Both the position numbers and the translations under genes were made by a program. A stretch of DNA of 31,328 bases from a virus. Each line of letters begins with the position of its first letter. The first letter of the stretch is position 1. The notes below the pieces were generated by a model. The model saw nothing but the letters and a program-made list of their open reading frames with translations, was not told the origin of the DNA and did no database searches. The DNA lies in the IMG/VR virus record IMGVR_UViG_3300031999_000135, positions 1 to 31,328 of that record. One strand, given 5' to 3'. Shown piece after piece: positions 10,795 to 17,278 of the stretch.

Positions 10795-10870
10795 GCGCCT
10801 GTATCATGCCTCGCTTCGAACGAGGAGAAATGTAATTGGATTCATGAGGGTTCGAATCCCTTTAGGCGTA
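10795..10870 (+). tRNA. tRNA-Arg-like RNA (anticodon TCG) with D-arm and anticodon arm in reversed order
   Basis: 76 bases. Acceptor GCGCCTG/TAGGCGT and T-arm GAGGG-TTCGAAT-CCCTT are standard, discriminator A then C. The anticodon-type hairpin CCTCG-CTTCGAA-CGAGG follows only 7 bases after the acceptor. The D-arm-like hairpin ATG-TAATTGG-ATTCAT comes afterwards, before the T-arm. The total length is normal. Either the arms are truly permuted, or the RNA is D-armless with a 20-base variable arm. The CTTCGAA loop has U33 and a purine at 37. Confidence 0.6.
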
Positions 10871-10917
10871 CTAAATATTTGGGTTAGAATCCTGATATCT
10901 TCATATGATAATAATTT

Positions 10918-11001
10918 ATGGTAACATCTGTATATACAACTATTCCTTCTTCAATGCGCAATAAGCCTTTGCATGTTTATAGTTCGACTATTGATGCATG
11001 A
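10918..11001 (+). CDS. Small peptide coupled to the next gene (27 aa)
   Basis: An ATG frame of 27 codons whose TGA overlaps the next start (ATGA at 10998), a hallmark of translational coupling. The product is Ser/Thr-rich and not hydrophobic. It lies after the tRNA-Arg-like RNA. A short T-arm-like string (TTGGGTTAGAATCC at about 10878-10892) just upstream may be a tRNA remnant. Confidence 0.4.
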   Translation: MVTSVYTTIPSSMRNKPLHVYSSTIDA

Positions 11002-11240
11002 GTATAACACCTATTGATTACTATGAGACTACTACTCAAACATATTCAGGAAACGCTTACTTCGGAACTTACTCTGCTGAAGAAATTAAGAAAAGTGTCA
11101 AGAAAGCTATTAAAAAAATGATGGATACAATGTCTAAGGATGGTTGGATAGAACATGCAGATTATTATTTTGAACCTAAATTAACACCCATACATCTTCG
11201 AGGAGTTCGTCTCGATGGAAGGGGTTGGGGAAATCTTTAA
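10998..11240 (+). CDS. Hypothetical protein
   Basis: An 80-residue protein. A Tyr/Thr-rich N-terminus (DYYETTTQTYSGNAYFGTYS) precedes a basic helix (EEIKKSVKKAIKKMMDTMSK, about 28-47), and the C-terminus (HLRGVRLDGRGWGNL) is Gly/Arg-rich. The helix repeats Lys pairs on one face. Family unknown. It is coupled by a four-base overlap to the preceding small peptide and followed by promoter motif 1 for the paralogue cluster. Confidence 0.55.
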   Translation: MSITPIDYYETTTQTYSGNAYFGTYSAEEIKKSVKKAIKKMMDTMSKDGWIEHADYYFEPKLTPIHLRGVRLDGRGWGNL

Positions 11241-11260
11241 CAAACATTTAATCCATTAAA

Positions 11261-11292
11261 TTTTTTATTGTCAATAAAATTGTTTAATTTAT
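11261..11292 (+). promoter_or_regulatory. Promoter motif 1 (TGTCAAT-N9-TAATTTAT)
   Basis: A run of six T, TGTCAAT at 11269-11275, nine bases, then TAATTTAT at 11285-11292, 13 bases before the first HSxxDxITNSST paralogue. The second box deviates from consensus. Confidence 0.5.
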
Positions 11293-11305
11293 TAAAAATT
11301 TATAT

Positions 11306-11857
11306 ATGAAAAATTTATTTATCATTAATCTACATTCAATTGTGGATATTATCACAAATAGTTCAAGTGAACTATTTATTTGTGATACAAATAAATCAAA
11401 AGAAGTTATTGAAGAATATCTTCGTGAAATGATTAAATTCAATAATTTAGAAAATAAGTATCAAACAACTTATGAAGCTGCATTTGGAGATATTATAGTT
11501 GTGGATGAATCCAATATAAATGAAATTATTGATAATTATATCATTGGTTGGCGTTTTCATTCATATAAATGGCATGGTATTGACCCTACACCAGATTTAT
11601 ATAAACTTCATTCAGAACATGCTCCATATAAATATCCTTATGATCAAAATAGGGAATATAACGAAGCAATTCGTGATGACATCAGGAAAAAAGAAGAAAA
11701 AACAAAAGCTGAGTGGTTAGCCAAAAATGGAGAAAAAGTAAAAGAACAACTTATGGGAAATATTTTGATTTTTAGTCAGGATGATAATTCAATTCCTTTT
11801 GAATTGTTTGAAATTATAGAAAGTAGATTAAATGCTGAAAGAATTCATTTAGGATAA
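11306..11857 (+). CDS. HSxxDxITNSST-signature protein, paralogue 1
   Basis: A 183-residue member of a four-gene family in this window. Its N-terminus carries the family signature LHSIVDIITNSSSELF (residues 10-25). The rest is acidic and aromatic (FHSYKWHGIDPTPDLYKLH, about 92-110; a charged helix of about 130-152) and does not resemble the other members, so conservation is confined to the N-terminus. The signature starts with a beta-like stretch and a polar NSS turn. It may be a targeting tag, a protease site or a shared interaction module. It is the longest and first of the cluster, behind promoter motif 1. Confidence 0.65.
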   Translation: MKNLFIINLHSIVDIITNSSSELFICDTNKSKEVIEEYLREMIKFNNLENKYQTTYEAAFGDIIVVDESNINEIIDNYIIGWRFHSYKWHGIDPTPDLYKLHSEHAPYKYPYDQNREYNEAIRDDIRKKEEKTKAEWLAKNGEKVKEQLMGNILIFSQDDNSIPFELFEIIESRLNAERIHLG

Positions 11858-11881
11858 TTAAAAACAATAAAAACAAATACT

Positions 11882-12355
11882 ATGAAAAAACAAACAATTG
11901 AAGAAGTTAAACAAATTCTAAACAAAATTCCAAAAAAATGTGTAAAAAGTATAGAAATTATTCCTGAAAAATATGATAGTGAATGTATAACTACTAATAT
12001 TTTTGGAAAATCTATTGTACGCTAGTGGAATGGTGAATGGATTTCTAGGAGTAATCCAGAAGACTATAAAAATATATTAGAAAATGATTGTAATGAGTTT
12101 TGGTGCTTGGGGCGTTACCATTATTTAATAGAAAATAAAAGATTTAAGCAGTTATCATATGTTTTAATAAAATTACATAAATTAGAAAATCTTGATATAA
12201 AAAAATCTGTTGAAAACACTTTAGATATTATAGTGTGGAATGAAGAGGGAGATTGTTTAAATATATTTAAAGAATTAAAAGATTTTATCTTAAGTGAAAG
12301 ACCAATAGGATATTCTGAAAAATATTTTAATTTTGAATTACAAAATAGTTTATAA
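11882..12355 (+). pseudogene. Hypothetical protein interrupted by an in-frame amber codon
   Basis: The frame from ATG 11882 reads 47 codons to TAG at 12023-12025 and then stays open for another 110 codons to TAA at 12355. Both halves look coding (CVKSIEIIPEKYDSEC before; WNGEWISRSNPEDYKNILEN directly after). A TTG at 12107 could start a shorter protein, but the region between would be wasted. A TGG or TAT to TAG change explains it, or amber readthrough. Nearly all genes here stop with TAA, so amber is a rare stop. The gene lies between paralogues 1 and 2 but lacks the family signature. Confidence 0.5.
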
Positions 12356-12370
12356 ATAAAAATAAATAAT

Positions 12371-12835
12371 ATGATTAAAATTAAATTACACTCGATTACG
12401 GATTTGATTACAAATTCCTCAACCGTTATATTCACTTATAGCGGAGGAACTATTAAGCCATTAAAGGCTATGATAGATGAAATTGCAAAAGTTTTAGGAT
12501 CATCTAAAACATGTGATGAAATGTTTGATGCTATCATTCTTTGTGATGATGCAGATACATATTCAAAATGGATGGGCGAAAGAAGAGAAGATGGGGAAGA
12601 ATACCCCGACGGTGTTGATGAAAATACCGATATTGAAGCTCTTTGGAATGATGTTCGTATTGGAAAGGTTGCTAAACCTAAATGGTTTGAAGAAGTTGAA
12701 AATTCTGAAGATTATAATGGTTATAATCCAAGTACTTATTTATACTTGATTGTTAAAAGTACAGAGTATATTGAAATGGGAGAACTTATTAAAGGCTTTT
12801 TATATAGTATAGACAATGAAGCAACTGAAGGTTAA
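12371..12835 (+). CDS. HSxxDxITNSST-signature protein, paralogue 2
   Basis: A 154-residue paralogue with the signature LHSITDLITNSSTVIF at residues 5-20, immediately after the start, without a leader. The remainder is acidic with Trp and Tyr (CDDADTYSKWMGERREDG, about 56-73; NSEDYNGYNPSTYLYLIV, about 114-131) and ends with EMGELIKGFLYSIDNE, a C-terminal pattern shared with paralogue 3 (KLAELFKKFLYSGEYFE). Its 3' end overlaps the start of paralogue 3 by 20 bases, so they are co-translated. Function unknown. Confidence 0.65.
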   Translation: MIKIKLHSITDLITNSSTVIFTYSGGTIKPLKAMIDEIAKVLGSSKTCDEMFDAIILCDDADTYSKWMGERREDGEEYPDGVDENTDIEALWNDVRIGKVAKPKWFEEVENSEDYNGYNPSTYLYLIVKSTEYIEMGELIKGFLYSIDNEATEG

Positions 12836-13265
12836 AATTCCGTTACACTCTTTGATTGATTTGATTACAAATTCATCAACTGAGATTTTCGTACATAGTG
12901 AAAATTCATTAAAAGTGTGTAAAGAATTAGTTAATGAATTTTTGCAACTTACCGGAAGTGTAAATACCTTAACCTGTGATGATATATTTGATTTGTCACT
13001 TGAGTATACTCCATATATAGTGGATAATTATAAAGCTTTTATTAAATATGATTTTGAAGATAATCTAAGTGAATTTGACGAACGATGTAAAGAATTGGAT
13101 GATTTTATAAACAATAAATTACAAGTTGAACCAGGTTGGATTGATATGTATGATCTTGAAACTAAATTAGTTATTAAAGCTAAAAATCCTTCTTATAAAA
13201 AGCTTGCTGAATTGTTTAAAAAGTTTTTATATTCTGGAGAGTATTTTGAACATTCAAATGCATAA
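12816..13265 (+). CDS. HSxxDxITNSST-signature protein, paralogue 3
   Basis: A 149-residue paralogue. Signature PLHSLIDLITNSSTEIFV at residues 9-26; the central part is acidic (DDIFDLSLEYTPYIVDNYKA), and the C-terminus KLAELFKKFLYSGEYFE matches paralogue 2. So paralogues 2 and 3 share both ends, with divergent centres. It overlaps paralogue 2 by 20 bases and is 11 bases before paralogue 4. The proteins are soluble, with no membrane segment or signal peptide. Confidence 0.65.
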   Translation: MKQLKVKIPLHSLIDLITNSSTEIFVHSENSLKVCKELVNEFLQLTGSVNTLTCDDIFDLSLEYTPYIVDNYKAFIKYDFEDNLSEFDERCKELDDFINNKLQVEPGWIDMYDLETKLVIKAKNPSYKKLAELFKKFLYSGEYFEHSNA

Positions 13266-13276
13266 AAAATGAATAA

Positions 13277-13615
13277 ATGAAAACAAAATTATGTACGATT
13301 AAAGTTCACAGTATTGTAGACTTAATTACAAATAGTTCTACTGAGTTATTCTGTGTTATAAAAGCAGATTCTTTAAAAGCTGTAGAAAAAGTTATTAAAG
13401 AAATTCTGGATGAATGTGGTTGTGTAATACTTAGTAATCGCTCTGATGATGGTTTAACAGTTGAGCAACGTACAAACTGGAATAATGTAACCCAGCATGA
13501 GGATATAATTAAAGGAGAATTTGCTATTTACTATGAACAGCATGCGCCCCCTTGTAAATTAGTTTTAAGAAAACTTAAAGAAGTTTTCGAAATAACTGAA
13601 GAAGGAGATATTTAA
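13277..13615 (+). CDS. HSxxDxITNSST-signature protein, paralogue 4
   Basis: The shortest paralogue (112 residues). Signature VHSIVDLITNSSTELFCV at residues 10-27; a helical central region (LKAVEKVIKEILDECGC, about 33-49) and a C-terminal strand-helix (CKLVLRKLKEVFEITEEGD). It closes the cluster and is followed 20 bases later by a strong terminator, so genes 11306-13615 form one operon. Confidence 0.65.
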   Translation: MKTKLCTIKVHSIVDLITNSSTELFCVIKADSLKAVEKVIKEILDECGCVILSNRSDDGLTVEQRTNWNNVTQHEDIIKGEFAIYYEQHAPPCKLVLRKLKEVFEITEEGDI

Positions 13616-13634
13616 TTTATTTTGTAAAATAAGT

Positions 13635-13665
13635 AACCTGAAATTTTTTAATTTCAGGTTTTTTT
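13635..13665 (+). terminator. Rho-independent terminator
   Basis: AACCTGAAATT/AATTTCAGGTT, 11 base pairs with a four-T loop, followed by a run of seven T. It ends the paralogue operon. TTATATTAGC follows directly, so a promoter for the next gene may overlap the T-tract. Confidence 0.92.
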
Positions 13666-13693
13666 GTTATATTAGCAATATAAATAAACATAT

Positions 13694-14413
13694 ATGATTT
13701 ACACTTGTGATAATCAGCGACATTTAGTTTGCTACCCTTATTCTATTAAGAATTTACATGAGATGGCCAACAAATTCTATATTAAAAGATGTTGGTTTCA
13801 TAAAGATCATTATGATATACCTATTTATAAAATTATTGAAATTTCAGAAAAATGTTTTATTGTATCATCTAAAGATATTGTTAAAATTATTAAAAAAGAA
13901 AAAGAATTTACATTACTTGAAAAAGCTGAAGCATATGCCATAACTTCTCATGGAATAATAAATCATTTTTATGATGATAAACCTTATAGATATCACTTAC
14001 AAAAGACTGTAGATATTGCTATGAAATTTATTCATCTTATTCCAGAATTTGAAAGAGATAATGTTATAGGGGGTTGTTGGAATCATGATAATATTGAAGA
14101 CACAAGACAAAATTGGAATAATATTAAAAATTTTCTTAATGAAAAAATAGCTAATTATTCTTTTTTCTTAGCAAATAACAGAGGAAAAGATAGATATGAA
14201 AGAGCTAACGAGAATTATTACATATGTATTAAAAATTATGAATATGCTTTATTTATAAAACTTTGTGATAGAATTGCAAATGTAATATATTCAAAAAATT
14301 TAGGTTCATCTATGTTTAAAAAATATAAAAATGATGAAGATTTTTATGAAAATCTTTATGATGGTAGATACATAGAAATGTGGAATAATTTAACAAAGTT
14401 ATTACAGGAATAA
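13694..14413 (+). CDS. SpoT/MESH1-like HD hydrolase
   Basis: A 239-residue protein whose C-terminal part is an HD domain of the RelA/SpoT hydrolase (MESH1) type: YRYHLQKTVDIA with H101, the doublet in CWNHDNIEDT (128-137; SpoT-type HDxxEDT), and IKLCDRIANV (188-197) with the distal Asp. No synthetase domain is seen. SpoT-type HD domains hydrolyse (p)ppGpp, and MESH1 can also act on NADPH. A phage hydrolase could lower the host alarmone; that is inferred from the fold. Residues 1-70 form an extra N-terminal domain with Cys and His, of unknown role. It stands alone between a terminator and a motif 1 promoter. Confidence 0.75.
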   Translation: MIYTCDNQRHLVCYPYSIKNLHEMANKFYIKRCWFHKDHYDIPIYKIIEISEKCFIVSSKDIVKIIKKEKEFTLLEKAEAYAITSHGIINHFYDDKPYRYHLQKTVDIAMKFIHLIPEFERDNVIGGCWNHDNIEDTRQNWNNIKNFLNEKIANYSFFLANNRGKDRYERANENYYICIKNYEYALFIKLCDRIANVIYSKNLGSSMFKKYKNDEDFYENLYDGRYIEMWNNLTKLLQE

Positions 14414-14437
14414 TTTTTTAAAAATTTGTTAAAGAAT

Positions 14438-14470
14438 ATTTTTTATTGTCAGAAATTATTATTATATTTA
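14438..14470 (+). promoter_or_regulatory. Promoter motif 1 (TGTCAGA-N9-TATATTTA)
   Basis: TGTCAGA at 14447-14453 and TATATTTA at 14463-14470. The ATG of the next gene lies only four bases later, so its mRNA would be leaderless or nearly so. This also rules out the upstream TTG at 14426 as start. Confidence 0.6.
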
Positions 14471-14473
14471 ACT

Positions 14474-14755
14474 ATGAAAGCAACACATATTAGCTCAACA
14501 AACAAGAAATGCTGTTTTATTTCTTTATCATTCATGATAACTTCTGATGATATTGAAAGAATAATATGGGAATTACAGACATTAGATGAAAAAATTACAA
14601 AAATATCAATTGAAAAACGAATTAAAAAATTCTTATATGATCAAGGAAATAACTACCCCGAATTAAATAATCCTTTAATGGATTATATAGGAATACCGGA
14701 GAAAGAATATGAAATTAGATCAATTGCAATGAAATTTTATCCTAATTTTTATTAG
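14474..14755 (+). CDS. Hypothetical protein
   Basis: 93 residues from the ATG at 14474, placed directly behind the promoter -7 box. The sequence has an N-terminal beta-like part (HISSTNKKCCFISLSFMI) and a helical Lys/Glu-rich part (WELQTLDEKITKISIEKRIKKF, about 35-56). It ends with TAG, the rarely used stop here; readthrough would add ten residues to a TAA at about 14790. No family recognised. Confidence 0.55.
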   Translation: MKATHISSTNKKCCFISLSFMITSDDIERIIWELQTLDEKITKISIEKRIKKFLYDQGNNYPELNNPLMDYIGIPEKEYEIRSIAMKFYPNFY

Positions 14756-14774
14756 TATAAAAAGATACTTTCTA

Positions 14775-14978
14775 ATGAAAAAAAATAAAGAAATAATTCA
14801 AATTAATCCTGATGAATATCCTCCAAAGTATATTGGCACAAAAGTAAACGGAGAAATTAAGATGGTTTATCGAATAAATGAAGAAAATCCTGAAATGGGA
14901 TTAGTTTTTTGTCGAATTAATCAAAAAGAAGTTGGATATTGTTGGGAACATTTTGGGTTAATACAAAAAAATAAATAA
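14775..14978 (+). CDS. Hypothetical small protein
   Basis: A 67-residue soluble protein, beta-rich by pattern (PPKYIGTKVNGEIKMVYRIN, MGLVFCRINQKEVGYCWEHFG), suggesting a small barrel or ribbon. Two Cys are present but without a metal-site pattern. It is one base before the next start, so co-translated with it. Not recognised. Confidence 0.55.
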   Translation: MKKNKEIIQINPDEYPPKYIGTKVNGEIKMVYRINEENPEMGLVFCRINQKEVGYCWEHFGLIQKNK

Positions 14979-14979
14979 A

Positions 14980-15297
14980 ATGAGTACATCTGCAAATGTA
15001 ATTGAATATACGATTTATAAGAGTGAAAAGTCTGTAGGCCGATTTAGAAAAAATGTTTTATGTAGTTATCCCGACTACGCTGAATTACTTAAGTATCAAC
15101 CTTTAGATGAACATTCAATTTTAGCATGGGGATATGATGAAGATGAAGAAGAATGGGAAGGCGAAATACAAAACTTAGAAACATATCTTAAAAGTATTTA
15201 TGGAAATAAATGGATTAATTATTATTTTAATGGTGTAAAAACTGTAGAAGAAATTCTTCAAGAACTTGAAAATTTACCACACAAAAAGAAAAGTTAA
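14980..15297 (+). CDS. Hypothetical acidic protein
   Basis: A 105-residue acidic protein. The central segment WGYDEDEEEWEGEIQNLETY (about 47-66) is highly acidic, followed by a basic C-terminus (PHKKKS). It is the gene directly before the radical SAM N-terminal half, three bases apart. It might be a partner of that enzyme; nothing in the sequence proves it. Confidence 0.55.
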   Translation: MSTSANVIEYTIYKSEKSVGRFRKNVLCSYPDYAELLKYQPLDEHSILAWGYDEDEEEWEGEIQNLETYLKSIYGNKWINYYFNGVKTVEEILQELENLPHKKKS

Positions 15298-15300
15298 ATT

Positions 15301-15750
15301 ATGCTTAAAACTAGAGTTTTTCCGGAACATAATTATAAAGGTCTCTATCTTAATGGTAGGACACTTCGTCTTGCTCTTGATCCCAATAAACCTATTACTG
15401 AACTTTCATATCCTGAATTTTTTGATGTGAAAGTAACATCTCAGTGTAAAGGCAATTGTCCGTACTGCTTTACCGAAAATACAGCAATAAATACTGAAAA
15501 TAAGAAAGAATTAATAAAAAATATTAAAGTAAATGATAAAATTATTACATTTAATGAAAAAATAAATAAAAATGAAGTTAATTCGGTTTCACAAGTATAT
15601 AAGAGAAAATATTCTGGTGATATTATAGAAATTATATTGGAAAATAATGATATTATTGAAATTACTCCTAATCATGAAGTATATGTTAAAAATAAAGGAT
15701 ATATAAGAGCTGATGAATTATCAGAAAGTGATGAATTATTAGAAATTTAA
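15301..15750 (+). CDS. Radical SAM enzyme N-terminal part fused to N-intein
   Basis: 149 residues. Residues 1-55 are the start of a radical SAM enzyme ending in SQCKGNCPY, which holds the first two cysteines of CX3CX2C. Residue 56 (Cys, codon 15466-15468) begins an intein: CFTENTAINTENKKE is block A, and ITPNHEVYVKNKGYIRADEL (about 120-139) is block B with the TxxH motif. The frame then stops at 15748. The third cluster cysteine comes from the other gene (C+1 at 16006-16008). So the product is a precursor needing protein trans-splicing (or frameshifting) to make CKGNCPY-C. See 15901-16716. Confidence 0.88.
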   Translation: MLKTRVFPEHNYKGLYLNGRTLRLALDPNKPITELSYPEFFDVKVTSQCKGNCPYCFTENTAINTENKKELIKNIKVNDKIITFNEKINKNEVNSVSQVYKRKYSGDIIEIILENNDIIEITPNHEVYVKNKGYIRADELSESDELLEI

Positions 15751-15904
15751 TAACATTAAACAATTAGAATATGGTTCTGATTTATTTTATATAATAAGAG
15801 ATGAAATAATTGAATATCATTTAAACAATGACATAGGCATTGTGGTATGTATTAAACATCATGATATAATTGATAAATTTTATCATAAACCAAATAATTT
15901 ATGA
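15743..15904 (+). other. Open frame between the two intein halves, without its own start
   Basis: In the +1 frame relative to the N-intein, codons 15743-15901 are open and encode about 53 residues (starting KFNNIKQLEYGSDLFYIIRD), with TGA overlapping the ATG of the C-intein. There is no ATG or GTG start, and a TAG precedes it. It looks like the middle linker of an originally continuous intein, now flanked by two single-base frame changes. It may be a non-translated relic or be reached by frameshifting at 15745-15750. Confidence 0.5.
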
Positions 15905-16716
15905 AAATAAAAAAAATTACAAGAAAGCAATATAATGGTTATGTATACAACATTGGAGTAGAAAATATACATAATTATTATGCAAATGGTATATTAGTAC
16001 ATAATTGTTATCAAGATAGTTTGATGTACATAGATCATATGCCTATTTTGGATAAATTTAAACAATATTTTGGAATATTATCAGAAAATCAAAAACCTTT
16101 TCAAATTGCATTTGGGGGCGGAGAACCTACATCTCATCCTGAATTTCTTACATTAATAAAGACATGTTATGAAATGGGTATTACCCCCAATTATACTACA
16201 AACGGAATGTGGACAAATAGTTCAGTTAGTATTCAACAAGAACTTTTAGAATATACTCAGAAATATTGTGGAGGTGTTGCAGTGTCGACACATCCTCATC
16301 TTAAAAAATATTGGAAGAAAGCTATTGATTTATATCTTGATAAAAATATATTTACAAATCTTCATGTTATCATTTCAGATAAAAAATCTATAGATGATTT
16401 TATGAAAATTTACAAAAAATATCATGAAAAAGTTAAGTATTTTGTACTTCTTCCGTTATCAAGTCAGGGGCGGTGCAAAGAAGCGATTATTCATTGGGAT
16501 TATGTGGTTAAAACACTTCCACAAAATTGTGAGGACATAGCGTTCGGCGCTAATTTTTACCCTTATCTTTGTCAAACACCTGGAAGATTTCCAGTATCAC
16601 TCTATGAACCAGAACTTATGAGCAAATATTTATCATTAGAAGATATGAAAATATATCCATCAAGTTTCAGTAATAAGGCTATTGAATTAAATGGAATTAA
16701 TTGGATAATAAAATGA
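15901..16716 (+). CDS. C-intein fused to radical SAM enzyme C-terminal part
   Basis: 271 residues. Residues 1-35 form a C-intein with blocks F and G: VYNIGVENIHNYYANG (15-30) then ILVHN, the terminal His-Asn, followed by Cys36 (+1). The length and start match known naturally split C-inteins (about 35-37 residues, starting MxKI). Residue 36 on is the rest of the radical SAM domain: CYQDS completes CX3CX2C, then IAFGGGEPTSHPEF is the GGxEP SAM-binding motif and NYTTNGMW follows. The C-terminal region has more Cys (YLCQTPGRF) that may bind another cluster. The substrate is unknown. It overlaps the next gene by four bases (ATGA). Confidence 0.88.
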   Translation: MKIKKITRKQYNGYVYNIGVENIHNYYANGILVHNCYQDSLMYIDHMPILDKFKQYFGILSENQKPFQIAFGGGEPTSHPEFLTLIKTCYEMGITPNYTTNGMWTNSSVSIQQELLEYTQKYCGGVAVSTHPHLKKYWKKAIDLYLDKNIFTNLHVIISDKKSIDDFMKIYKKYHEKVKYFVLLPLSSQGRCKEAIIHWDYVVKTLPQNCEDIAFGANFYPYLCQTPGRFPVSLYEPELMSKYLSLEDMKIYPSSFSNKAIELNGINWIIK

Positions 16717-17267
16717 GACGATTTGCAGAAACATTGTATAAAGGGAAATCATATGAACAAATTATTCCAGTGAAAGGTTTAGTTCTTGTTCATCTTTTCA
16801 ACCAAACCTGGAGAATAGGTGGTGCAAAATGGGTTGATAACGCTGGTAAAAAAGAACTTCATTCTATAATTTATTCTCCGAAAGATAAAGAGTATCATGT
16901 TTGGGGAGTGGATGTAGAATATTTTTATGGCCCAGGTTGGCAAATTGGTAGCAATCCTGACCCTGCAAAAGTAAAGATTTACATCCTTACTTCTATTCTT
17001 GATGATAGAGAAAATTGGAGTTTTGATATGAATATAAAACCAGAAGGAAATAAAGTAAAAGTTATTTTCGAGAATGGAAAAATTGCTTGGATTGATTTTA
17101 AGGGAGATTGGAAAAATTGGGAATATTATTTTGAAAATGTAAAAAATAAAATTCCTTGTGGATTAAATCCAAAATGGCATCCCAGTGATTGGAGAACAAA
17201 AGACGAACCCCAATTTTTATGGAAAGAATCTATAATAAAACGTCGAATTATTGCGTGGAGAATTTAA
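16713..17267 (+). CDS. Hypothetical protein coupled to the radical SAM gene
   Basis: 184 residues from the ATG at 16713, which overlaps the TGA of the radical SAM gene (ATGA), so translation is coupled. The protein is Trp-rich (LFNQTWRIGGAKWVDNAG, FKGDWKNWEYYFENVKN) with a beta-sandwich-like alternation. No family recognised. The tight coupling makes it the best candidate for a partner or substrate of the radical SAM enzyme. Confidence 0.6.
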   Translation: MRRFAETLYKGKSYEQIIPVKGLVLVHLFNQTWRIGGAKWVDNAGKKELHSIIYSPKDKEYHVWGVDVEYFYGPGWQIGSNPDPAKVKIYILTSILDDRENWSFDMNIKPEGNKVKVIFENGKIAWIDFKGDWKNWEYYFENVKNKIPCGLNPKWHPSDWRTKDEPQFLWKESIIKRRIIAWRI

Positions 17268-17278
17268 ATAAATAAACT

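Noticed and set aside
12121-12435. Minus-strand 104-residue ORF
   Set aside because: Mirrors the amber-interrupted gene; no motif and no promoter.
11520-13943. Overlapping plus-strand ORFs at 11520, 12513 and 13758
   Set aside because: Lys/Ile-rich out-of-frame reads within well-supported genes.
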